Part shown: one piece after another, positions 57,104 to 64,000 of the stretch | How positions within the stretch are numbered: the first letter of the stretch is position 1 | Layout: every line of letters begins with the position of its first letter | From: Candidatus Cloacimonadota bacterium | GTDB lineage: Bacteria > Cloacimonadota > Cloacimonadia > Cloacimonadales > Cloacimonadaceae | Length of the DNA stretch: 64,000 bases | Assembly: GCA_023392795.1 (NCBI GenBank) | Contig: JAEWNJ010000115.1 | Span: 15,395-79,394 of the forward strand | Reading direction: 5' to 3' | Program-made: the position numbers and the translations under genes | Notes under the pieces: model-generated | Databases searched by the model: none | What the model was told of the DNA's origin: nothing | Seen by the model: the letters and a program-made list of their open reading frames with translations, nothing else

Positions 57104-58784
57104 GCCGGTATTTACTCTTGATCAGCGAGATGTCCACCGTGTCGATCTGCTCCGGCTTCATGTAGTCACGGGCAAACTCCAGATAGAGATTGCTATCCAT
57201 GAAGAGATCGAGCAGATCCAAATCCAGATGCCCGGCCTTTGCCATATTGGCCATGATCATCAAGGCTTCAGACAGGGGTTTTGGTGTTTTGTAAGGCCGA
57301 TCGGCGGCAGTGAGCGCTTCAAAGATATCCACCACGGCTATCATGCGTGATTGCAGCGGCAGTCTGGGCGCGTCTAAACCTTTGGGATAGCCCTTCCCAT
57401 TCAGGGTTTCGTGATGCGTGGAGGCGTAGAAAGCTACATTTTTGTATTTTTTAGGGAAGCTGAGTTCCGAGAGCATCTCCCAGGTGATGGAGGCGTGCGC
57501 ACGCATGACGTCGAGTTCCTCGCTATTCAGAGTTCCCCTTCTGATGCTGAGGTTTTTCCTGTCCAGTTCGTCCAGCAGATAGTAACGTTGTCCATCATAC
57601 TCAAAATCAATGGCGGCAAGGGCTTCCATGCGGGCGATATCCTCATCGGGGACAAACTCCCCGCCCACATTCAGCTTTTCTACAAAGCTCTGCGCTTCAT
57701 CCAGATAGGTGAGGATGCCATCCGCATCAAGCTCAGGATTGATGTGTTCCTGGATAAACGCGGTTAGCTCCGGGGATGATAGCTTGTGCGCCAAATGCTT
57801 GCAAAGTAGCTTCAGCCGGGCAAAACGTTCCTGCACCAGAGTGATGCCATCCATGATGCGTTCCAGCTTGCGGCTTTTATCCATCACAAACTCCGGCGTG
57901 ATGATCTTGCCCACATCGTGCATCCATCCCGCCATGGAGATTTCTTTGAGTTCGTTGGGGCTAAAGTTTACATCGGCAAAGTGCCCCTCGGAGGCAGCGT
58001 TTATCTTTGCTGCCAGCATTTCAGTAAGCATAGCCACCCGCATGATATGATCGGAGCTGTATTTGCTTTTACGCTCGATGGCAACGGCGATGGAGCGGAT
58101 AAATTGCATCAAAAGGCCTTCCAGATCATCGATCAGCTTGCGATTGGATAGTGCGATCGCGGCTTGTGAAGCCAGCGAGTGCAGCATGATCTTGTGCTCT
58201 TCGCTGAAGCTGATGATATTCCCTTCATCGTCCATCGCATTGATGAATTGCATCACGCCCAGTACTTCTTCCTCGTGATTCATCAGAGGAATGGTGATCA
58301 TGGACTTGCATCGATAACCGTAGCTGCTGTCTGTCTTCAGGGTCCCGGAGATATCATAGTCCTTCGTTTCATAGACATCATCGAATGTGAGAGTGTCTTT
58401 GCTGTGATATACCGCGGTAACGATGTGCGAGAGCTTGGGGCTGCCATCCTCGTTAAAAAGTGAGATCACCGGCCAGCCCACGGGGCCATGGGATCCGCCT
58501 TCACGCATCTTCATGGTGGCGTTGTACACGATCTCAAACTCCAGCGCGCGAGCTTCGTCCGTAACCATGTAGATGGTGGCGGCATCGGCCTTTGTGAAGG
58601 CGATTCCTTCATCCAGGATGAGATCGAAGATTTTATCCAGATCGGTTTCGCTGGAGAGCGATTTTCCGATCATGGTGAGCTGATCGATGTGTTTTAGTTG
58701 CTCTTCGGCTAGATGGCTGAGATTTTGCACCACTAGATTGAGGGTGTGGTTGATCTTTTGATTGTCGCTGAATTTGTACTCCAT
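57096..58784 (-). CDS. GAF-HD-GYP signalling protein (putative c-di-GMP phosphodiesterase)
   Basis: 562 residues. An N-terminal helix is followed by a GAF domain (about 40-215; DAATIYMVTDEARALEFEIVYN, SMITIPLMNHEEEVLGVMQFIN) and an HD-GYP domain with SDHIMRVAMLTEMLA, MAGWMHDVGKI and STHHETLNGKGYPKGL. Metal ligands and the GYP loop are intact, so hydrolysis of cyclic di-GMP or a related dinucleotide is likely. About 100 residues are inserted between the HD motif and the GYP half (about 315-415), possibly a regulatory insert. The GAF domain would sense a small ligand. Cytoplasmic; coupled to dus. Confidence 0.88.
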   Translation of the reverse strand: MEYKFSDNQKINHTLNLVVQNLSHLAEEQLKHIDQLTMIGKSLSSETDLDKIFDLILDEGIAFTKADAATIYMVTDEARALEFEIVYNATMKMREGGSHGPVGWPVISLFNEDGSPKLSHIVTAVYHSKDTLTFDDVYETKDYDISGTLKTDSSYGYRCKSMITIPLMNHEEEVLGVMQFINAMDDEGNIISFSEEHKIMLHSLASQAAIALSNRKLIDDLEGLLMQFIRSIAVAIERKSKYSSDHIMRVAMLTEMLAAKINAASEGHFADVNFSPNELKEISMAGWMHDVGKIITPEFVMDKSRKLERIMDGITLVQERFARLKLLCKHLAHKLSSPELTAFIQEHINPELDADGILTYLDEAQSFVEKLNVGGEFVPDEDIARMEALAAIDFEYDGQRYYLLDELDRKNLSIRRGTLNSEELDVMRAHASITWEMLSELSFPKKYKNVAFYASTHHETLNGKGYPKGLDAPRLPLQSRMIAVVDIFEALTAADRPYKTPKPLSEALMIMANMAKAGHLDLDLLDLFMDSNLYLEFARDYMKPEQIDTVDISLIKSKYRLG

Positions 58785-58793
58785 CGAGGCTCC

Positions 58794-59399
58794 TTAGATC
58801 CTTTTATACAGCATAAAGTGAGGGTCAAAACCATTACGTTTTTGCTCCAATTCAAACCAGGTGCTCACGTGCTCATCCAGATTTGGTTCAAATTGGATGG
58901 GGGATTCCTGCACTGAAGTGAAGTGTGGGCTCTTGAGGAACTCCTCGGCAATCCAGGCCGCGTATTCACTGTGGTCGGTGGAGACTTGCACTGTGGCTTC
59001 AGGGATCAGGATCTCAGCCAGTGCATCCAGAAAATCCTGTTGGATCAGGCGCCGGCGATGATGTTTGCGCTTGGGCCAGGGATCCGGATGCTGGATAAAG
59101 ACGCCACTAACGCTTTGACTGCGAAAGAGATCACGGATACCGGCATCGACAAACTTACGTACCATTCGCACATTCGGATTCTGCTGTATGGATAGCTTTT
59201 TCAGGCAGTTGCGGATACGCTTTTCGCTCATCTCCAGGCCGATGAAGTTCCAATTTGGATGATATGTGGGATACTTTGATATAAATTCGCCTTTGCCAGA
59301 GCCGATTTCCACATACAAAGGGTTGCCGTCATTGAAGATATCGTTTAGATAACTATCTGCAATTGGCTCAATTACGAAAAAATCCCGGTCTTCAATCAT
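58794..59399 (-). CDS. trmB: tRNA (guanine-N7)-methyltransferase
   Basis: A 201-residue class I methyltransferase making m7G46 in tRNA. VEIGSGKGEFISKYP is the SAM-binding loop, FIGLEMSEKRIRNCLKKL is typical, and HPDPWPKRKHHRRRL is the TrmB signature with catalytic Asp. The ATG overlaps the end of the upstream membrane-protein gene by 8 bases. It lies in a run with the HD-GYP and dus genes, so two tRNA-modifying enzymes share a transcript. Confidence 0.95.
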   Translation of the reverse strand: MIEDRDFFVIEPIADSYLNDIFNDGNPLYVEIGSGKGEFISKYPTYHPNWNFIGLEMSEKRIRNCLKKLSIQQNPNVRMVRKFVDAGIRDLFRSQSVSGVFIQHPDPWPKRKHHRRRLIQQDFLDALAEILIPEATVQVSTDHSEYAAWIAEEFLKSPHFTSVQESPIQFEPNLDEHVSTWFELEQKRNGFDPHFMLYKRI

Positions 59400-59997
59400 C
59401 GGGCTGATCTGCCTCAGCTTTCATACGTTTTACCTCTATCTGCACGATGATCAGATCGGCCACCGACATCGCGAATGAGATAAAGACAAATATGATCAGG
59501 CCATTGAGCAGCCTGGCCTGAGTGTTTTGCAGCAGCACATCGCGCAGGAATAGGACCGATGAATCCGGAGCTGCCAGTTTGGAAAGTGCTGTGATGTATC
59601 CACCAAATACTATGCCTCCGGCTATGCCCATCAGCAGAGTACGCAGACGAATCAAGCTCCCGGAATAATAGATGTACCTGATCATGGCATACATGGCCAT
59701 GGAGAAAGCAAGATTGGGCAAAACCAGCGAGAAAATGCTGACACTGGCCGGGATCATGAAGAACATTACAATGGCCAGAAGGATGGGTAGTCCAAAAACC
59801 ACATACCAGAGGGACTTGCCCCCAATGTAGCGGTAAAACAGGGCGATCAACCCGCTGCATAAACCTGCGCCGACCGCGATATGCCAGGTGGCCAGATCTC
59901 CTGTATTCATAGGCATTCCTGCCAGGATTACCCCGATCAGAGCGGCAATTAGCGGCAGCAACACGATCAGGCTATATTCGATTCTGTATCTGTTCAT
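59392..59997 (-). CDS. integral membrane protein of unknown function
   Basis: 201 residues with about six hydrophobic helices (starting SLIVLLPLIAALIGVILAG and ending LLNGLIIFVFISFAMSVADLIIVQI) and a short charged cytoplasmic tail (KRMKAEADQPDD). No transporter or enzyme motif was recognised. It overlaps trmB, so expression is coupled. It is the first gene of the minus-strand run to dus, divergent from ftsY. Confidence 0.75.
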   Translation of the reverse strand: MNRYRIEYSLIVLLPLIAALIGVILAGMPMNTGDLATWHIAVGAGLCSGLIALFYRYIGGKSLWYVVFGLPILLAIVMFFMIPASVSIFSLVLPNLAFSMAMYAMIRYIYYSGSLIRLRTLLMGIAGGIVFGGYITALSKLAAPDSSVLFLRDVLLQNTQARLLNGLIIFVFISFAMSVADLIIVQIEVKRMKAEADQPDD

Positions 59998-60147
59998 GGT
60001 TCCTCGTTCGTTTAGACACTATGGGGGCTGCTAACGATCATCCCCCAGCGGAGCTTTTCACTTTTTCATTGACGTTATAGTCCCTGTCCCAAACTTAACG
60101 CACGGCATCAATTGTCAATAATTATCATGCACATAGTGGAGAAAACA

Positions 60148-61092
60148 ATGCTGAGCATAGTAAAAAACCTGCGGCAGAAACTGTCTAAAACCAAATCCGG
60201 CTTTATCGATAAAATAGCAGAAACCGTCCAGGCCCGAGGGGTCATCGACGACGAAATGTTCGATGAGATCGAAGAGATCCTGATCAAAAACGACACTGGA
60301 ACTGATATGGCGGAGCTCATCATCGAGAGACTGAAGCATGAGCTAAAGGAAGATCGCATCAAGAATCCGGAGGTCGTAAAGATCTACCTGGCGGACGTGA
60401 TGCAGGACATCCTCTTCAAAGACGTTCCCGATGAGGATGATTTCTTTCAGCTTCCAGACGTGAAGCCTTTTGTGATAGCCTTTGTGGGCGTGAACGGGAC
60501 GGGGAAAACCACCACTATCGGCAAGGTGGCCAATCGCTTTGCTAAAGATGGCAAGAAAGTGCTGATAGTGGCTGGCGATACTTTTAGAGCTGCAGCTATC
60601 GACCAGGTGGCGATCTGGGCAGACCGCGCGGGAGTGGACATCTTACGCAGTGAGCCTGAGCGCGATCCGGCTTCAGTGATTTACGACGGCGTGGCCAAAG
60701 CAGTGGCCAGGCAGTATGATGTGGTGCTGATCGATACCGCGGGGCGTCAACATACCAAGGAACGCCTGATGAAAGAGCTGGAAAAGATTGACCGCAGCAT
60801 CAAAAAAGCTTGCCCCGAAGCTCCGCATGAGTGCATCCTGGTGGTGGACAGCACCACCGGGCAAAACGCCATTTCTCAGGCTCATCACTTCAATGAAGCC
60901 ATCACTCTTAGCGGTCTCGCGCTCACCAAATTCGACGGTACCGCCAAGGGTGGCATCATCTTTAACATCAAACACAATCTGCAGATTCCCGTGCGCCTTC
61001 TGGGCATCGGCGAAGGCATTGATGATATCGAAAACTTCCATACGGTGCGTTTCGTGAAGGCCTTTTTCGATAAGGACGATAACGGCGAGTAA
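60148..61092 (+). CDS. ftsY: signal recognition particle receptor FtsY
   Basis: A 314-residue NG-domain GTPase without the long acidic A domain of E. coli FtsY. The N domain (1-100) is followed by G1 GVNGTGKTT (from 114), DTFRAAAIDQ, DTAGRQHTKERLM, TKFDGTAKGG and a final amphipathic segment. It docks SRP-ribosome complexes at the membrane. ATG 60148 with GTGGAGA upstream is chosen; three earlier in-frame codons lack a site. Its stop overlaps the next ATG (TAATG). Confidence 0.96.
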   Translation: MLSIVKNLRQKLSKTKSGFIDKIAETVQARGVIDDEMFDEIEEILIKNDTGTDMAELIIERLKHELKEDRIKNPEVVKIYLADVMQDILFKDVPDEDDFFQLPDVKPFVIAFVGVNGTGKTTTIGKVANRFAKDGKKVLIVAGDTFRAAAIDQVAIWADRAGVDILRSEPERDPASVIYDGVAKAVARQYDVVLIDTAGRQHTKERLMKELEKIDRSIKKACPEAPHECILVVDSTTGQNAISQAHHFNEAITLSGLALTKFDGTAKGGIIFNIKHNLQIPVRLLGIGEGIDDIENFHTVRFVKAFFDKDDNGE

Positions 61093-64000
61093 TGGACTCT
61101 ACCAGGGCAGCTGAGTTCGCAGGACAGCTTGCGGAACTACTCCAGACTCAGCAAAGTGACAAGCTACTCCTCTTTCAGGAGCGGCAAATACTGGAGCAGA
61201 TATATAAGGAGCTGACCAAGACCGCTGCGGCCAGTTTTCACGGCCTGTTTGCCCGCATGCAGTATTATCACGATCAGGAAGGCACTCCTGAAGCCATCGT
61301 GCATCAGCTAAATACCTTGCGCATTCTCTGCAACAAAGTGGCGCATGACGAATTGGACAGGATTCCTGACGGTGCTGTCAAATCCGGAGTACTGAGCATC
61401 TACACCTTGCTACGGCACATAGATCCCAGCTTGGTAAATGGGGATCTGGATGTGATGCTGGAAGCTGCGACCACCTTTGCGAGGCGTCAGGAAAGCAGAA
61501 AAAGCAGCTTCCAATGCCTGCTCCTGGATTGGAAATATCAGGAGAGCGCGGGGAAGAAGACAGCGCTGGAACTGTATGCCCGCACTGATGAGGGCAGAGA
61601 AATCACCATCGTGTTGCGGGATGACCAGAAGAACAGCAAAAGACCACGCTTTACCATGTTGTATCCCGGTTTGTGGAAATATGCGGAGCTGGGCTGTCAC
61701 CAGCTTAGCGAAGTGGCGGGTAAAGAAAACTACTATATCGACAATCAACATACCCTCATCGTATTGGAACCGGATTTCCTGATCGACGCCTCAGCCGTGG
61801 CGGAGTGCATGGATACGGATAGTTCGCATCCCGAGCTCTTTGTTCTCTCCAAGCTCTTCGCCGAGCCCAGTACTGCCAAAATGCTGATGGGACAGATGGT
61901 AAACAGCATGTTCGATGCCCTCATCCACAATCCGGATCTGGATTACCGGGAGCTATTTACCCATGCCTTGAACTCCAGCCCTATCCCGATGGTGGCTTTG
62001 GGTGCCGGTACAGCTCTGGAGATATATCGAACCATCGAAAGCGGGCATTTGCCTCAGTTGCGCCTATTTGCACAGCAGATGAAGGATGTCGACCTGCTGC
62101 TGGAGCCTTCCTATCTATGCCCCAAATACGGCCTGCAAGGACGCCTGGACCTTCTGTATCGGGACAAAAAGAAGTTCAGCATAGTGGAATTGAAAAGCGG
62201 TAAGGCCCATCCCACGGACGTCTGGCCTCAGCAGATCTTTCAGGTAGTGGCTTATAACATGATCATTCGCAATGCTTACGGGGCTGAAGCTCTTGGCAGC
62301 AGTTCCATTCTTTATTCTTCGGCTGGGGACAAGTATCTGCGCAATGTGAGTAACATCCCGATTTTAGAGCAGCAGCTGATCCATTGCCGCAACCGGATTG
62401 TGAGCACTATGCGCCTGCTTTCACAGAAGCCGGAGCGCTTCTTTGACTGGCTGATCCGCCAGAGTCCGGATGCCTATAGTCCTTTTGTAGGCGAGAAGCT
62501 GAAACGCCTGCAACTACTCAGGAAAAGCATAGCGGATCATGAATATGAATGGTTTTTGGAGCAGGTGATTCGCCTCACCCGCGAAATCTGGCAGGTAAAG
62601 CTGGGCTCCCTTTCTCCGGACGAGGAGCAGTATTACGGTCATAACGCTTTGTGGCAATTGAATCCGGACCAGAAAACCGGGAAGATAATCAGAGACTTGA
62701 GGGTAACCCAATGCGAAGGCCAGATCATCATGCTGGAATTGCCCCCCCAGAGCGATGTGACGGATTTTCGTAGCGGGGACATCGTGATCTTTTACGATCT
62801 GAGCCGTCCGCTGGATAAACAGGAGATCATCAGGGGCGTGATCAAGAACATGGACGAACAGCAGATCAACCTGAGAATCAGAGCGGGAGTAAAGAACGAG
62901 CGACGTTTTGGCGATGCCGCTAAATGGGCTTTGGAGCACGACACTCTGGAGACCTTCCTCTATGCGCCATTCTCCTCGCTGAGCAGCTTTCTGGAAGCGG
63001 AATCCGCAAAACGCGATTTGCTCCTGGGTATCACCGAACCTGCATTTCTGAAAGCTCCCTCCCCTGGTGAAGAGATGGCTGACGTGCTGGACCGGATGCA
63101 TAAGACTGCGGATCTGCATATTGTGCAGGGGCCTCCCGGAACGGGGAAGACCTCAGGACTCCTGAGCGCTTACATTGAAGACTTTTACCGCATCAGCAAC
63201 AAACACATGATGGTGCTCAGCTTTACCAATAGGGCAGTGGATGAGATATGTCTCTGTCTGCAAAAAAGAGGCATCCCTTTCATAAGAACCGGTAATTCAC
63301 AGGCACTCGAGGCGGATACTCTGGAGGCTGCGATCAGGGGGAAACGCTTTGCCGGGATGGAAGATTTGATCAGAAACAACCGCATCTTCGTATCCACCGT
63401 GCAGAGTGCCAATGCTTATTACCGCGATCTCAGCAGTATCATCGAGATCGATGAGATGATCGTGGACGAAGCTTCTCAGATCCTGGAACCGAGCTTGCTC
63501 GGCTTGCTCTCCGGGACAAAGAAGTGCATCCTGATCGGCGATCAGAACCAATTGCCCGCCATCACTACGCAGAGCCCCAGCCCGTATCAATTTACCCATC
63601 AGTCCTTGCGGGATCTACAGTATGGCTCCATCAATCAATCCCTGATGGAACGGCTCTTCCGGCGTTATGAGTCGCAAGGCTGGCACTCTCACAAGGATAT
63701 GCTGAAGGCCCATTACCGCATGCACGACGAGATTGCCGAGCTGGTATCTCATTACTACAATGGACAGCTCTGCAGCGTACGGGAATCTCAGAAGGCAGAT
63801 CTGAAGGAAGTGCAGGGCACATCGGTGATGCGGGGGAGACTGATCTGGATCGAATGCCCCATCAGCACCGAGGATTATTATGACCCCCTGCAGGTGGAGA
63901 TCGTGGCCAGCATCGTAGCTGAATATGGTGATACCAAGCCCGATCTGGGCGTTGTGGCCCCGTACCGGGCCATGATTCACGCCTTGAGGAAAAAGACCCC
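61092..64000 (+). CDS. Dna2-like PD-(D/E)XK nuclease / SF1 helicase (runs off the window)
   Basis: At least 969 codons are open from ATG 61092 to the window end; the C-terminus is missing. Residues ~345-385 carry a nuclease core: GRLDLLY (D353), then IVELKSGK (E366, K368) and a downstream Q-x6-YN motif, the RecB/Cas4-type PD-(D/E)XK arrangement. From ~675 there is a superfamily 1B helicase: Walker A GPPGTGKT (680-687), LSFTNRAVDEI, VDEASQ (D792, E793), GDQNQLPA and HYRMHDEI. The order nuclease-then-helicase and motif style resemble eukaryotic/archaeal Dna2. The first ~300 residues are unassigned. Stop/start overlap with ftsY implies cotranscription. A role in DNA end or flap processing is inferred. 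Confidence 0.87.
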   Translation, partial: MDSTRAAEFAGQLAELLQTQQSDKLLLFQERQILEQIYKELTKTAAASFHGLFARMQYYHDQEGTPEAIVHQLNTLRILCNKVAHDELDRIPDGAVKSGVLSIYTLLRHIDPSLVNGDLDVMLEAATTFARRQESRKSSFQCLLLDWKYQESAGKKTALELYARTDEGREITIVLRDDQKNSKRPRFTMLYPGLWKYAELGCHQLSEVAGKENYYIDNQHTLIVLEPDFLIDASAVAECMDTDSSHPELFVLSKLFAEPSTAKMLMGQMVNSMFDALIHNPDLDYRELFTHALNSSPIPMVALGAGTALEIYRTIESGHLPQLRLFAQQMKDVDLLLEPSYLCPKYGLQGRLDLLYRDKKKFSIVELKSGKAHPTDVWPQQIFQVVAYNMIIRNAYGAEALGSSSILYSSAGDKYLRNVSNIPILEQQLIHCRNRIVSTMRLLSQKPERFFDWLIRQSPDAYSPFVGEKLKRLQLLRKSIADHEYEWFLEQVIRLTREIWQVKLGSLSPDEEQYYGHNALWQLNPDQKTGKIIRDLRVTQCEGQIIMLELPPQSDVTDFRSGDIVIFYDLSRPLDKQEIIRGVIKNMDEQQINLRIRAGVKNERRFGDAAKWALEHDTLETFLYAPFSSLSSFLEAESAKRDLLLGITEPAFLKAPSPGEEMADVLDRMHKTADLHIVQGPPGTGKTSGLLSAYIEDFYRISNKHMMVLSFTNRAVDEICLCLQKRGIPFIRTGNSQALEADTLEAAIRGKRFAGMEDLIRNNRIFVSTVQSANAYYRDLSSIIEIDEMIVDEASQILEPSLLGLLSGTKKCILIGDQNQLPAITTQSPSPYQFTHQSLRDLQYGSINQSLMERLFRRYESQGWHSHKDMLKAHYRMHDEIAELVSHYYNGQLCSVRESQKADLKEVQGTSVMRGRLIWIECPISTEDYYDPLQVEIVASIVAEYGDTKPDLGVVAPYRAMIHALRKKT

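Overview
The window reads as an ordinary bacterial chromosome segment of a Gram-negative-type anaerobe, most likely a member of Candidatus Cloacimonadota (formerly WWE1/Cloacimonas). This placement is an inference. It rests on three things: very large secreted beta-helix proteins whose C-termini carry the NPFNP..T/S Por-type (T9SS-like) sorting domain and the 'DLAGN.RVWDGRIDMG..EYG' block; an outer-membrane barrel ending in Phe; and mid-GC DNA whose intergenic regions are full of short stuttering repeats and hairpins. No tRNA, rRNA, CRISPR array or prophage was seen.

Layout. 1-2.3 kb: carbamate kinase fragment, a COG2403 GTPase and a GNAT acetyltransferase. 2.3-5 kb: repeat-rich DNA with a complete group II intron (2544-4422) inserted into an 84-bp hairpin repeat. 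5-9.7 kb: prolyl oligopeptidase, VOC protein, nitrilase-like protein, DUF3795 protein and a secreted Cache protein. 9.8-14.7 kb: CIRCE-controlled groES-trxA, then rpmH-rnpA-yidD-yidC-jag plus an MBL-fold hydrolase. 14.7-20.8 kb: TPR protein/ppnP, lipoprotein plus RCC1-LruC protein, TM1266-like protein plus glnS, and a duplicated four-Cys protein. 21.6-29.8 kb: a tight run dnaN-recF-MFS-potD-like-aspS-(purN::mtaB fusion). 29.8-31.7 kb: secreted FN3-like and SUMF1-like proteins. 32-41 kb: a minus-strand operon of DUF4175-like membrane protein, TPR protein, guaB, xer recombinase, ThiY-like binding protein and ABC ATPase. 41.2-44.7 kb: porin-like barrel, Ldh2-type dehydrogenase and ornithine/lysine decarboxylase. 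44.9-54.4 kb: two copies of a bicistronic unit of secreted beta-helix proteins, one with its first gene broken by an internal deletion. 55-61 kb: dinB, dus, GAF-HD-GYP, trmB, a membrane protein and ftsY. 61-64 kb: an unfinished Dna2-like nuclease-helicase.

Most striking points. (1) Each of the two beta-helix operons begins with a strong ribosome-binding site and ATG, then a C10 or C11 run, then a second ATG that opens the long frame but has no ribosome-binding site. In both copies the loss of exactly one C joins the good start to the long frame, so these look like translational phase-variation switches of surface proteins. (2) PurN, of purine synthesis, and MtaB, the tRNA methylthiotransferase, are encoded as one 617-residue polypeptide with both sets of active-site residues intact. 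(3) The group II intron ends can be fixed to the base by comparison with uninterrupted repeat copies, and the intron sits directly after a perfect hairpin.
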